From contig NZ_CP157456.1 in assembly GCF_041549525.1 (NCBI RefSeq), positions 2,108,001 through 2,172,000 on the forward strand: a DNA stretch of 64,000 bases, in the 5' to 3' direction. Under the pieces are notes generated by a model, which saw only the letters and a program-made list of their open reading frames with translations, did not search any database and was not told where the DNA came from. The stretch is from Paenarthrobacter aurescens (GTDB taxonomy: Bacteria; Actinomycetota; Actinomycetes; Actinomycetales; Micrococcaceae). The translations under genes and the position numbers were made by a program. Shown here in pieces: positions 16,574 through 25,394 of this stretch; the stretch's first letter is position 1; each line of letters begins with the position of its first letter.

Positions 16574-17965
16574 ATGCCATTCCTGGACAAACTTCAGCTC
16601 TGGGCCGAGGAGCGCCCCCATCACACCGCCGTGGTGGTGGGCAGCAACCGGCTCACCTGGGCCGGACTCCGCGACGCCGCGGCCGGCCTGGTGGGTGACG
16701 CCCCTGCCACCACTGTTTTGGCTGAGCCCAACTCTGTGCGCTTCATTGAACGTTTTGCGGCCGCTGTCGCGGGTGAGCGGCGCTGCGCCGTCCTGGACCC
16801 GGAATGGCCTGCCCCCATGATCGAAGAAGTTTCCTCGCGCGTCCTCCAAGCGTCCACGCCGGCAGAGAACGAACTGGCGGACGGGGACGCATCGAGCACG
16901 TTCCTGATCGGCCTCACGTCCGGGACCACGTCCGTGCCCAAAGCCTTCACCAGGTCCCGCCGTTCCTGGCAGGTTTCCTTCGACGCTTCCATAGAGTTTT
17001 TTGGGCTCTCACAGGATGACCGGACCCTTGCACCGGGTCCGTTGTCGGCCAGCCTGAACCTTTATGCCCTTTCAGAGTGCCTCTATGCCGGCGCAGCATT
17101 CCACACCCTTGAAGCCTTCGACGTCGGCGACGCCCATGCAGCCATCAGCCATGACGGCATCACCCGTCTTGTGCTGGCTCCCACCACGTTGCGTTTGCTC
17201 AGCGAGAGGGGACTGGCCGGAGACGTCGATGCTTCCGGCATCCGGAGCATCATCTGTGCCGGTTCCAAATTGGACGCCCGCACCTTGGAGGCAGCCAGGC
17301 GCTGGGCTCCCCGTGCGGCCATCTTCGAGTACTACGGGGCCTCGGAATTGAGCTTTGTTTCCGGCACCCGGTTGGCGGCCGGGGAACCGTTGGATGCCGG
17401 TGGCACCGGAATCGGATTGCCTTTTCCCGGGGTTGAGCTGAACATTCTTGATGATGCCGGACGTTCCCTTCCCGACGGTGAGCACGGAAATATCAGTGTC
17501 CGCAGTGGAATGGTCAGCAACGGCTACCTGTGGGGCGATGACGGGCAGGCTTTGCGTTGCGTGGACGGCTGGTACACCGTGGGCGACCAAGGCTTTCTGG
17601 AAAACGGAACCCTTCATATCCTGGGCAGGCGCTCGGACATGATCATCACCTCGGGAAAGAACGTCTACCCGCACGAGGTTGAGCTTGCCGTCGCATCCAT
17701 CCCGGGCGTGGACGTTGCGGTTGCTGCCGGAGCGCCGGACGAGATTCGCGGCCAAAAGGTGATCGCCGGCGTCGTTCCTTCATGTGGCGCGGTCACTGCC
17801 ACCCAGCTCCGGACGGGCTTGGACGGTTTGCTGGCTCGCGACAAGTGGCCGGTGCAGTACTACGTTTTGTCTGAACTGCCCATGACGGACCGCGGCAAAG
17901 TCAGCAGGAAAGTGCTTCTGGACTGGATCAAGAACCATGACCCCCGGGCACAAGTCCTTGGGTAA
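16574..17965 (+). CDS. AMP-dependent acyl-CoA synthetase/ligase
   Basis: A 463-residue adenylate-forming enzyme. The phosphate-binding loop LTSGTTSVPKA, the YYGASEL motif, the VDGWYTVGDQGFLENGTLHILGR hinge region and the C-terminal catalytic Lys in TDRGKVSRK are visible. It should activate a carboxylic acid to the acyl-CoA; the short N-terminal part suggests a small or medium substrate. TAAAAT at 16561-16566, seven bases before ATG 16574, indicates a leaderless start. The following thiolase gene overlaps it by 29 bp, so the two probably act in one pathway. Confidence 0.9.
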   Translation: MPFLDKLQLWAEERPHHTAVVVGSNRLTWAGLRDAAAGLVGDAPATTVLAEPNSVRFIERFAAAVAGERRCAVLDPEWPAPMIEEVSSRVLQASTPAENELADGDASSTFLIGLTSGTTSVPKAFTRSRRSWQVSFDASIEFFGLSQDDRTLAPGPLSASLNLYALSECLYAGAAFHTLEAFDVGDAHAAISHDGITRLVLAPTTLRLLSERGLAGDVDASGIRSIICAGSKLDARTLEAARRWAPRAAIFEYYGASELSFVSGTRLAAGEPLDAGGTGIGLPFPGVELNILDDAGRSLPDGEHGNISVRSGMVSNGYLWGDDGQALRCVDGWYTVGDQGFLENGTLHILGRRSDMIITSGKNVYPHEVELAVASIPGVDVAVAAGAPDEIRGQKVIAGVVPSCGAVTATQLRTGLDGLLARDKWPVQYYVLSELPMTDRGKVSRKVLLDWIKNHDPRAQVLG

Positions 17966-19178
17966 CAGCAAACGCCTGGGCAGCCGTTCCGGGTTATTCG
18001 GTCAATCCGATGAGTCACGGCAGCCAGTGATCATTGCCGCGCTGCGGACTCCGATTTGCCGGGCAAATGGTCAGTTGAAGCATCTGCGCGCCCCGGACCT
18101 TCTTGCACCGGTGCTGGCTTCCCTGGTGGACACGTCAGGTGTGAACGCTGCGGACGTGGAGGATGTCATGGTGGGGAACGCTGTGGGCGGCGGCGGCAAC
18201 GTGGCACGCTTCGCCGCGCTTCTGGCTGGCCTGCCCATCACCGTTCCAGGCATCACTGTTGACCGCCAGTGCGGATCGGGCCTTGACGCCATTGCCCTGG
18301 CCTCCCGGCTGGTGGCGGCAGGCGGTGATCCGCTGTTTCTGGCCGGCGGCGTTGAAAGCATCAGTACCGCGCCGGCCCGGGCCAACAGAAACGACGACGG
18401 CGGCCTCGACTTCTACTCCAGGGCCACGTTTGTGCCTCCACAGTTCGGGGACCCGGACATGGGTGTTGCAGCCGAGAACGTCGCCCGGGAATTCGGCGTC
18501 ACCCGTCAAAGGCAGGACGAGTACGCGTTGCGGAGCCATCAACGAGCGGTCGAGGCCGCCGCAGGTGGGGTTTTTACAGATGAAACTGTCCCGCTGCAGG
18601 GCCTGGAGAAAATGGTGGAGTCGGACGACGGCCCCAGGGCTTCACTGCACGCCGGTCTCATGGCGAGGTTCCCGCCGGCGTTCGTCGCCGGTGGCTCAGT
18701 GACCGCAGCGAACTCCTGCTTTGACGCTGACGCGGCGTCCGCCGTCGTCGTGACGTCGCTGAAACGGGCCCGCGCCCTGGGCGCGATGGACGGTCTGCTG
18801 GTGCTGGGGTGCGACACCGCCGGTGTTGATCCGGAACTCCTTGGTATTGGGGCCGCTCATGCGGCGGAACGTGTTCTGGATCGCCACAAACTGGCAGGGG
18901 CAGGGATTGATCTGGTGGAGTTCAACGAGGCGTTCGCTTCCCAGACCATTGCATGCCTGGAGTATCTGGGCATTGATCCTCAGAGAGCCAACCTCGAGGG
19001 CGGAGCACTTGCCTTGGGCCATGGCTACGGAGCCTCCGGCGCTGTGCTGGTGACCCGGCTGCTGGCTCAGGCACGCAGCGGGTACACAGCGGCGGGCGAG
19101 AACCCGCTGGCATTGGCAATGATCAGCAGCGCTGGAGGCATGGGAACCGCAGCCCTCCTGCAGTACTCACGGCTTTAA
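17937..19178 (+). CDS. Thiolase-family protein with atypical active site
   Basis: A 413-residue thiolase fold protein. The nucleophilic Cys112 in DRQCGSGLDAIALA and the NEAFASQ segment are present. The usual GHPxGASG reads GHGYGASG, and the C-terminal CxGGGMG motif reads SSAGGMG, so the second catalytic Cys is replaced by Ser397. Such a protein might catalyse decarboxylative or slow condensation rather than ordinary thiolysis. ATG 17937 overlaps the ligase; the conserved domain starts only at QPVIIAALRTP (about residue 30), so a later start such as GTG 18027 cannot be excluded. Confidence 0.82.
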   Translation: MTPGHKSLGNSKRLGSRSGLFGQSDESRQPVIIAALRTPICRANGQLKHLRAPDLLAPVLASLVDTSGVNAADVEDVMVGNAVGGGGNVARFAALLAGLPITVPGITVDRQCGSGLDAIALASRLVAAGGDPLFLAGGVESISTAPARANRNDDGGLDFYSRATFVPPQFGDPDMGVAAENVAREFGVTRQRQDEYALRSHQRAVEAAAGGVFTDETVPLQGLEKMVESDDGPRASLHAGLMARFPPAFVAGGSVTAANSCFDADAASAVVVTSLKRARALGAMDGLLVLGCDTAGVDPELLGIGAAHAAERVLDRHKLAGAGIDLVEFNEAFASQTIACLEYLGIDPQRANLEGGALALGHGYGASGAVLVTRLLAQARSGYTAAGENPLALAMISSAGGMGTAALLQYSRL

Positions 19179-19191
19179 TTCCCATCTCGGA

Positions 19192-19818
19192 TCAGTCCCG
19201 CTCCGGCTCACCCAGTCCGCGGGCTGCCAAAGCGTCACCGGTCTGACGGGCATAGGCCACAGTGGTGATGAAGACCGGAAGTACCAGTGCGCGCGGATTA
19301 CGTTCAAGTCCCCGTGCCCGCACTGAGTCCCGCACGTCAGAGAATGCACCGGCAATAAACGGGATGCTCCTGAGCATGACGGCGATGGTCAAAGCGAAGC
19401 GTTCGGGATCGGCCCCGAAACGCCGGAACGGTTTTGCCAGAGCCACCACACCGTCCAGCAGGTCCTGCACGGGAGTGGTCGCGGTCAATACAGACGCGGC
19501 CACCACACAGACCAGCACGTTCAGCACGATCCGCGCCGCAGTGGGCCCACCGAGTTGCCACCATTGAAAGAGTCCAATGACCACGAGGATGGGTGCCACC
19601 AACCAGATGGCGCGCAGCAGCCGGCGAAAGCCGGCTCCCGTGAGCATGAACAGCACGCACATGAGGACGAAAATCAGCAGCGACACCACCCAGTCCACAA
19701 TGAGGAAGGACGCCGCTCCGCAGGCCGCTACCACCAGGAACTTCAGCCACAAGGGAGTCCTGTGGACGATTGAATTCCCACGGACGTAATTCGCGATCAG
19801 GAACCCATGGCCTCTCAC
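19192..19818 (-). CDS. bioN: Energy-coupling factor transporter transmembrane protein (EcfT/BioN)
   Basis: A 208-residue CbiQ/EcfT family membrane protein with about four or five helices. The family's coupling motifs are visible as SVRARGLERNPRAL and DALAARGLGEPE (two Ala-Arg-Gly signatures). Start GTG 19818 overlaps the stop of bioM (GTGA). With bioM and bioY it forms the BioMNY biotin importer. It ends convergently with the thiolase gene, 13 bases away. Confidence 0.9.
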   Translation of the reverse strand: MRGHGFLIANYVRGNSIVHRTPLWLKFLVVAACGAASFLIVDWVVSLLIFVLMCVLFMLTGAGFRRLLRAIWLVAPILVVIGLFQWWQLGGPTAARIVLNVLVCVVAASVLTATTPVQDLLDGVVALAKPFRRFGADPERFALTIAVMLRSIPFIAGAFSDVRDSVRARGLERNPRALVLPVFITTVAYARQTGDALAARGLGEPERD

Positions 19819-20552
19819 CTGCTCGCCTCACCCAGCCGGGCACCAGGCAGGGGAGCGGCGCAAAGCGCGCGATACCGGGCGACGGCCTCAGCCGCCGAGC
19901 CGTCGAACACGATGCGTCCGGACTCCACCACCAGTACCCGGTCCATGTCCATTGCCAGTTCGAGGTCATGAGTGGACATGATGACCTGTTGGTCCAGGCC
20001 CGCCACTGTACGTCGCAGGAGTTCGCGGTTCCGGAGGTCCAGCAGGGTGGACGGTTCGTCCAGTACCAACACTGTGGGATCCACGGCCAAAACAGCGGCC
20101 AGAGCCAGCAACTGCCGTTCACCACCGGACAGTTCGTAAATGCTTTGATCAGCCAAGTGCAGCAGGCCGAAGCGGGCCAGGACCGCTTCGGCTTTGGCGG
20201 CACGCTCCCTGGAGTTCTTTACCGAGCGGCGCAAGGACAGCTCAACGTCTTCGCGCCCGGTAGGCATCACCAGCTGGGACAGGGGATCGGTGAAGACAAA
20301 ACCCACATTGCCCCGTACCCGGCGGACGTCGGAAACAGCGCTGAGGCCATGGACTGTTACAGCGCCGTCGCTTGGTTCCACCAAACCATTGATGAGGCGC
20401 AGCAACGTGGACTTCCCGGAGCCGTTGGCACCGATCACGCCGATCCTGCGTTCGGAGAGGTCCAGGGAAAAATCGTGCAGCAGGGTTTTGGGGGTCTCGC
20501 TGCCATCGACTGCGACCCGCACCGAAACCCTGCTGAAACTGATGGCATTCAT
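19815..20552 (-). CDS. bioM: Biotin ECF transporter ATPase
   Basis: A 245-residue EcfA-type ATPase: Walker A GANGSGKST, Q-loop in FVFTDPLSQLVMPT (the ECF-specific Q-helix region), signature LSGGERQL, Walker B VLVLDEPSTLLD and switch MSTHDLE. It pairs with the BioN membrane protein and the BioY substrate subunit. ATG 20552 follows the bioY stop by 18 bases. Confidence 0.92.
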   Translation of the reverse strand: MNAISFSRVSVRVAVDGSETPKTLLHDFSLDLSERRIGVIGANGSGKSTLLRLINGLVEPSDGAVTVHGLSAVSDVRRVRGNVGFVFTDPLSQLVMPTGREDVELSLRRSVKNSRERAAKAEAVLARFGLLHLADQSIYELSGGERQLLALAAVLAVDPTVLVLDEPSTLLDLRNRELLRRTVAGLDQQVIMSTHDLELAMDMDRVLVVESGRIVFDGSAAEAVARYRALCAAPLPGARLGEASR

Positions 20553-20570
20553 GAACTGATTGTTCCCGAT

Positions 20571-21200
20571 TTACTTGACCCGGCGTACCAGTACATCCGG
20601 GAAGGCTTTGTGGATTGCCATGGCGATGATCACGGCCAGGACGTTCTTGATGATGTCGCCGGGGACAAAGGGGAGATCGGCGAGGAAGGCCTTGGTGAAG
20701 TCCAGCTTGGCATTGATCATCATGCCCAGCACGCCCAAGGCGTGGACCACCACAATGCTGCTGACCATGGTGGCTGCGAAGAGCCACAGTGAACGGAACT
20801 TTACCGTCCTGCGGATGACCACAGTTGCAAGGTAGCCAGTTGCGGCTGCCGCCAGCGGGAACGCGATGATGTACCCGGCTGAGGGCGTGGCAAGGATGCC
20901 CAAGCCGCTGCGTCCGCCGCTGAAGATCGGCAGCCCGGCGAAGCCAAGCAACACATAAAGCCCGACGGCGGCGAACCCTCGCCCGGCGCCCAGCACCAGG
21001 CCGCTGAGCATCACTGTCAGGGTCACCAAGGTGATGGGAACACCAAGGGCACCTACGGGGATTCCCGGGACGATCGCCGAGGCCGCCACCAGAGCCGCGA
21101 AAACTGCAATGAGGCCCAGGTCGGTGGCAGTCCAGCGTTTCCTTGAGGGCAGGGTGCGCGGAGGCGTGTCAGTGGAAGGTGAAGAGTTGATCTGGCTCAT
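20571..21200 (-). CDS. bioY: Biotin transporter substrate-binding subunit BioY
   Basis: A 209-residue S-component with six membrane helices. The conserved YVLLGFAGLPIFSGGRSGLGIL and TPSAGYIIAFPLAAAATGYL segments are the BioY hallmark and form the biotin site. ATG 21200 follows TAGGACCGTC, a fair ribosome-binding site; the frame upstream to 21470 is not conserved-looking. First gene of bioYMN. The 275-bp region to the divergent ABC-F gene carries palindromes that may be the biotin operator. Confidence 0.93.
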   Translation of the reverse strand: MSQINSSPSTDTPPRTLPSRKRWTATDLGLIAVFAALVAASAIVPGIPVGALGVPITLVTLTVMLSGLVLGAGRGFAAVGLYVLLGFAGLPIFSGGRSGLGILATPSAGYIIAFPLAAAATGYLATVVIRRTVKFRSLWLFAATMVSSIVVVHALGVLGMMINAKLDFTKAFLADLPFVPGDIIKNVLAVIIAMAIHKAFPDVLVRRVK

Positions 21201-21373
21201 GACGGTCCTATCGGGTGAAAAGCGATGCGATGAATTTTCTTTGTTTCCCCTGTTTCGAGAGTACGGAGGGAACCCCGGCGGGATTTTGGAGTCTTTCCAC
21301 AACGCGGGCAGGGAATTCTTTGGAGGTGGACACAGTTTTCCGTTTAACTGGCCGATGTCAGGCCTCGGCCTCT

Positions 21374-21400
21374 CTACCGGTAGACTTGAACAGGCTGTTC
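21374..21400. promoter_or_regulatory. Two adjacent palindromes between bioY and the ABC-F gene
   Basis: CTACCGGTAG (21374-21383) is a perfect palindrome, followed by GAACAG-G-CTGTTC (21388-21400), a perfect 6+1+6 inverted repeat. TAGACT at 21381-21386 may be a -10 box for the rightward gene. The second palindrome resembles the TGAAC-type core of BioQ operators described in corynebacteria, but it lies about 190 bp from the bioY start, so its target may be either gene. Confidence 0.45.
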
Positions 21401-21475
21401 TCACAGCCGATCCCGCCGCACTTATCGGACCCACCGGTCCCCGCGAGCGTTCCCCATTGAAAGGCATCACCCGAA

Positions 21476-23074
21476 TTGATTACCGTCCAGGACCTTGAAC
21501 TCCGCGCCGGCGCACGCCTGCTCATGGACCAGGTCAACTTCAGGGTGGACAAAGGGGACAAGATTGGGCTCGTCGGACGTAACGGCGCCGGCAAGACCAC
21601 CCTTACCCGGGTCCTCGCAGGCGAAGGTCTTCCAGCAGGCGGCAAGGTCACCCGCAGTGGTGAGATCGGCTACCTGCCGCAGGATCCACGCACCCCTGAC
21701 ATGGAACAGCTCGCGCGCGACCGCATCCTTTCGGCCAGGGGCCTGGATGTAGTGGTGGGCAAGCTTAAGAAAGCCCACGAGGACATGGCCAGCGATGACG
21801 CAGCAGTCCAGCGCAAGGCCATGAACCGCTATGACCGTTTGGAGGCTGAGTTCCTCTCCGGCGGCGGCTACGCAGCCGAAGCTGAAGCAGCAGCAATCTC
21901 CTCCAACCTCGCCCTGCCGGACCGTCTTTTGAACCAGCCCCTCAAGACCCTTTCCGGTGGCCAGCGCCGACGCGTTGAGTTGGCGCGCATTCTCTACTCC
22001 GACGCCGAGACCCTCCTGCTGGACGAGCCCACAAACCACCTCGACGCCGATTCCATCACCTGGTTGCGGGACTTCCTCAAGAACCATCAGGGTGGGCTGA
22101 TCGTCATCAGCCACGATACCGATTTGCTTGAAGCCACGGTCAACAAGGTGTTCCTGTTGGACGCCAACCGTGCGCAGATCGACTACTACAACATGGACTG
22201 GAAGCGCTATTTGCTCCAGCGCGAAACGGATGAGCGCGCCCGGAAGCGCGAACGTGCCAACGCAGAAAAGAAGGCCCAGGTCCTCATCGACCAAGCCAAC
22301 AAGATGCGCGCCAAGGCCACCAAGGCCGTGGCTGCCCAGAATATGGCCAAGCGTGCTGAACGCCTCCTGAGCGGTTTGGAAGCTGTGCGCGAGAACGACC
22401 GCGTGGCCGCCCTGCGCTTCCCGGACCCTTCACCCTGCGGCAAGACCCCGCTCACTGCAGAGGGTTTGAGCAAGTCCTACGGTTCCTTGGAGATCTTCAC
22501 GGATGTGGATCTGGCAATCGACCGAGGCTCCAAAGTGGTTATTCTCGGCCTGAACGGTGCCGGTAAGACCACCCTCCTGCGCATGCTCGCCGGGGTAGAC
22601 AAACCGGACACCGGAGACATCATCCCCGGCCACGGGCTCAAGGTGGGCTACTACGCCCAGGAGCATGAAACGCTCGACGTCGAACGCACGGTCCTCGAAA
22701 ATATGCGATCTTCGGCTCCGGACATGAAGGACGCCGAAGTCCGTGGCATCCTGGGTTCATTCCTTTTCTCCGGTGATGACGTGGACAAGCCTGCCGGCGT
22801 TCTTTCCGGCGGTGAGAAGACCCGTTTGGCTTTGGCAACCATTGTGGCCTCCAGCGCCAACGTGCTGCTCCTGGATGAGCCCACCAACAACCTGGACCCC
22901 GCCAGCCGTGCCGAGATCCTGGGTGCACTGAAGAATTACAGTGGCGCTGTGGTGATGGTCAGCCACGACGAAGGTGCCGTGTCAGCGCTGAACCCGGAGC
23001 GCGTTGTGTTGCTCCCGGACGGCGTTGAAGACCACTGGAACGAGGACTACCTGGATCTCATCACGCTGGCGTAA
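21476..23074 (+). CDS. ABC-F family ATPase (ribosome-associated)
   Basis: A 532-residue protein with two ABC domains and no membrane segment, typical of the ABC-F translation factors (EttA/Uup group) that act at the ribosomal E site. Domain 1: GRNGAGKTT, LSGGQRRR, LLLDEPTNHLDAD. Between the domains (about residues 240-310) is the basic, helical P-site tRNA interaction linker (RARKRERANAEKKAQVLIDQ). Domain 2: GLNGAGKTT, LSGGEKTR, LLLDEPTNNLDP. Start TTG 21476, with AAAGG at 21460-21464 as a weak ribosome-binding site. There is no basis for assigning antibiotic resistance. Confidence 0.9.
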   Translation: MITVQDLELRAGARLLMDQVNFRVDKGDKIGLVGRNGAGKTTLTRVLAGEGLPAGGKVTRSGEIGYLPQDPRTPDMEQLARDRILSARGLDVVVGKLKKAHEDMASDDAAVQRKAMNRYDRLEAEFLSGGGYAAEAEAAAISSNLALPDRLLNQPLKTLSGGQRRRVELARILYSDAETLLLDEPTNHLDADSITWLRDFLKNHQGGLIVISHDTDLLEATVNKVFLLDANRAQIDYYNMDWKRYLLQRETDERARKRERANAEKKAQVLIDQANKMRAKATKAVAAQNMAKRAERLLSGLEAVRENDRVAALRFPDPSPCGKTPLTAEGLSKSYGSLEIFTDVDLAIDRGSKVVILGLNGAGKTTLLRMLAGVDKPDTGDIIPGHGLKVGYYAQEHETLDVERTVLENMRSSAPDMKDAEVRGILGSFLFSGDDVDKPAGVLSGGEKTRLALATIVASSANVLLLDEPTNNLDPASRAEILGALKNYSGAVVMVSHDEGAVSALNPERVVLLPDGVEDHWNEDYLDLITLA

Positions 23075-23131
23075 GACTCGCTTGGCGGGCCGCTTCGCTC
23101 GCGATTGGATCACCCCCGCAGGCTGATGCAG

Positions 23132-23617
23132 CTAGCGGACTTGGAGTTCCTGGGCGTCGGTGATGGTCTTTAGTTCCTCGTAGCTGATGGAGAACATCGA
23201 GTTGTGATCTCCTGCACCCGCCCAGAGGACCGGGTGCGCTACGAGTGAGACGTCCAGAAGCGTCCTGATCTTTCGAGGGTGGCCCACTGGCGCTACTCCG
23301 CCTACTTCCTGGCCTGTGTGTTCCAGCACGAAGTCGGGTTTTGCGCGGCGGATTTTGCCGGTCCCCAGTTTCTCCGCCACGAGCCCCGTGTCCACTTTCG
23401 CCGCACCGCTGGCGAGGATAAGCAGTGGCTCGCCATCGAGTTCGAAAATCAGGCTGTTGGTAATCGCCGCAACATCGCAGCCCAACGCCGATGCTGCGGC
23501 GGCCGCTGTAGGGACCTTGTCCTCGAAGGTCCGAACGGTGTCCTCGGCGCCGGCGGCGGTCAATGCGGACCGCACGTTGAGCACCGGATCGTGAACCGGA
23601 TCAGTAGCCTTGTGCAT
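23132..23617 (-). CDS. YbaK/EbsC-type aminoacyl-tRNA deacylase
   Basis: A 161-residue protein of the YbaK/ProX family, which hydrolyses mischarged aminoacyl-tRNA such as Cys-tRNA(Pro). The family core is visible in AAITNSLIFELDGEPLLILASG, GKIRRAKPDFVLEHTGQEVGGVAPVGHP and the conserved Lys early in TFEDKVPTAAAAASALG. ATG 23617 lies inside the end of the SURF1 gene (17-bp overlap); the longer frame to 23749 is only a shadow of SURF1. Last gene of a four-gene minus-strand operon. Confidence 0.88.
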   Translation of the reverse strand: MHKATDPVHDPVLNVRSALTAAGAEDTVRTFEDKVPTAAAAASALGCDVAAITNSLIFELDGEPLLILASGAAKVDTGLVAEKLGTGKIRRAKPDFVLEHTGQEVGGVAPVGHPRKIRTLLDVSLVAHPVLWAGAGDHNSMFSISYEELKTITDAQELQVR

Positions 23618-24467
23618 CCAGAATCGCGTCTTCCTCTTCTTCGGACGTGGGCCGCTTGTTTTTACGGGAGGCAGGAGCGCGCTTCGGGGGAGTACCTCCA
23701 GCGGCGAGAATCTGCTCGTCCTCTTCTTCCTCGGCATCAATCGCTGCATTGCGGGCCTGTTGCCGCGCCGCGTATCCGAACCCGATGAACATCAGGACGC
23801 CAAAGGCGAACCACTGCAGGGAGTAGGAGAGGTGCGTGCCCTCTTCAGTAGCTGGCTTGGGGAAGGGCGTGGGCATGGGCTGCACCGCAGGGCTTTCGCT
23901 GGCCAACTGTCCGTACGCACCTGTGGCGATTGGATAGGGGAGTTCTCCTGCGAAACTTGCGAGGTCAATGGAGGCCAGTTGACCGTCCACCGCTCCACGG
24001 TCCAACTTGGGTTCGGCGGGCTTCAGACGAGCCACCACCGTCACTTCGCCAGCCGGCGGGGCAGGAATAACGTCGGGCCGCCCTGGCGTGTTGTTGCCAA
24101 TGGGCAACCACCCGCGGTCGATCACTACAGCTTCGCCCGTAGACAGCCTGAAAGGAACCACGACGTCGTAGCCCGGCTGGCCGTTCAGTGGCCGGTTGCG
24201 CACAACGCGCTGACCGTCGACGTCGTAGCTGCCGCGCAACTGGACCTGCGTCCACTCACGCTCAGGGTCCAGCTCGTTGAACTGATCCTTGATGTCCGCA
24301 TAGGGGATGGGCGCGGCCGAGTAGTTGGTCACCACACGATTGATTTCCGCCAGCGTCTCAGCTCTGCGGTCCATCTGCCAGCGGCCCAGGAAGACACAGG
24401 CTGTGGCGAAAATAACAGCCAGCACGAAGTACCCCAGCCACTTGCTGGAGAACAGAAAACGGTACAT
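23601..24467 (-). CDS. SURF1-family cytochrome oxidase assembly protein
   Basis: A 288-residue membrane protein with an N-terminal helix (WLGYFVLAVIFATACVFLGRWQ) and a C-terminal helix (SLQWFAFGVLMFIGFGYAA) bracketing a beta-rich external domain, the SURF1 topology. The conserved LGRWQMDRR, GQRVVRNRPLNGQPGYDVVV and VIDRGWLP segments are present. SURF1 helps insert haem A into cytochrome oxidase, matching the ctaA/ctaB genes elsewhere in the window. The acidic/basic C-terminal tail is actinobacterial. ATG 24467 directly follows the preceding stop. Confidence 0.93.
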   Translation of the reverse strand: MYRFLFSSKWLGYFVLAVIFATACVFLGRWQMDRRAETLAEINRVVTNYSAAPIPYADIKDQFNELDPEREWTQVQLRGSYDVDGQRVVRNRPLNGQPGYDVVVPFRLSTGEAVVIDRGWLPIGNNTPGRPDVIPAPPAGEVTVVARLKPAEPKLDRGAVDGQLASIDLASFAGELPYPIATGAYGQLASESPAVQPMPTPFPKPATEEGTHLSYSLQWFAFGVLMFIGFGYAARQQARNAAIDAEEEEDEQILAAGGTPPKRAPASRKNKRPTSEEEEDAILDAQGY

Positions 24468-24743
24468 TCAGCCGGCCTCATTCGCTGTTGCTTCACTGGC
24501 CGTGAACGGCACTGTTTCTTTCCAGAGGCCACGGGTCTGCAGGTAGTCCTCCAGCCAGTCCCGGTGTTCTCCGCACGACAACCACACTTTGCGGCGATCC
24601 GGTGTGTGGATTTTTGGGTTGTTCCACAGGAGCTGCCACTCTGCGCCGGCGCGGCACCCTTTGCGGGAGCACGTTGCCGCTCCCATGGTGCGCCCGGACC
24701 CGTCTCCGCCCGTACCGGTGGAGCCGAGGTTAAAGATGCTCAT
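24468..24743 (-). CDS. Small zinc-ribbon-like protein of unknown function
   Basis: A 91-residue protein with Cys/His clusters CSRKGC and SCGEH about 30 residues apart, a likely zinc-binding knuckle, followed by WLEDYLQTRGLW. Homologues are often mislabelled as acetone carboxylase; nothing in it is enzyme-like. The start overlaps the DUF3099 stop (ATGA) and its stop abuts the SURF1 start, so it is cotranscribed with a cytochrome oxidase assembly factor and could serve the same process. Confidence 0.75.
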   Translation of the reverse strand: MSIFNLGSTGTGGDGSGRTMGAATCSRKGCRAGAEWQLLWNNPKIHTPDRRKVWLSCGEHRDWLEDYLQTRGLWKETVPFTASEATANEAG

Positions 24744-25240
24744 GAAGCCGCCCGTTCGTCGCCGGATTGTCCGGCATCGCTGACATGGCCTTTGCCGGGG
24801 CGTTCCGGGTCGGCCGGTGTTTCGTCATCATCCACCAATTCGCCTTGAAGCACCGTAGGGGTGTCATCAGGGGTTTCTTCCGGCTCAGGGGAGCGCTCCA
24901 ATTCAGGGACGGCCACATAGTCCAGCAAGGAGTCACTGTGCTCCTCGGCTTTGTCGTTGCCGTTGGCTATGACCACAGCAATCCAGGGCAGGAACACAGC
25001 ACCGGCAATGGCAATGATTTTGAACCAACCATCAACTACAAAGATCAGGATGATGCAGACCATGCGGATACCCATGGCCACTGCGTACTTGATCATGCGG
25101 TCACGCATGTCCTCGGAGTGCGCAGCGGCGGCATCTGTGATGCTGTGGACTTCGGGGTCGCCGGAAAAAGCGTCCGGTTCCCCGGGCACTTGCTGCAGGG
25201 GACTGTCTTCTCGTGTCACAACTGAATCATCACGCTCCAA
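24740..25240 (-). CDS. DUF3099 membrane protein
   Basis: A 166-residue protein with two adjacent transmembrane helices (residues about 50-70 and 73-92: MVCIILIFVVDGWFKIIAIA, AVFLPWIAVVIAN) and the DUF3099 lead-in HSEDMRDRMIKYAVAMGIR. The C-terminal half is acidic and disordered. Start TTG 25240 has a purine-rich GGGAAGG just upstream; GTG 25219 is an alternative. First gene of the DUF3099/zinc-ribbon/SURF1/YbaK operon and divergent from fabG. Function unknown. Confidence 0.82.
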   Translation of the reverse strand: MERDDSVVTREDSPLQQVPGEPDAFSGDPEVHSITDAAAAHSEDMRDRMIKYAVAMGIRMVCIILIFVVDGWFKIIAIAGAVFLPWIAVVIANGNDKAEEHSDSLLDYVAVPELERSPEPEETPDDTPTVLQGELVDDDETPADPERPGKGHVSDAGQSGDERAAS

Positions 25241-25394
25241 AGGCCTTCCCCAATTCTCTCACCAAGGACCTACCCGCCCAAACCGCGGTGATGAGCGGTT
25301 ACCCCCGGGTTCGAGCCACCGCCAGATAGGATCAACACAGCAAAATCCCTCCCTCATAGCGGCGCGATCACGCCGCGGAACCTGGAGCCACAGC

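Noticed and set aside
19770..20792. A 340-codon open frame opposite bioM and bioY
   Set aside because: Spans the junction of two real genes on the other strand and encodes a low-complexity, Gln/His-rich product.
23610..24848. A 412-codon open frame opposite SURF1 and its neighbours
   Set aside because: Antisense to three overlapping, recognisable genes; translation resembles no family.
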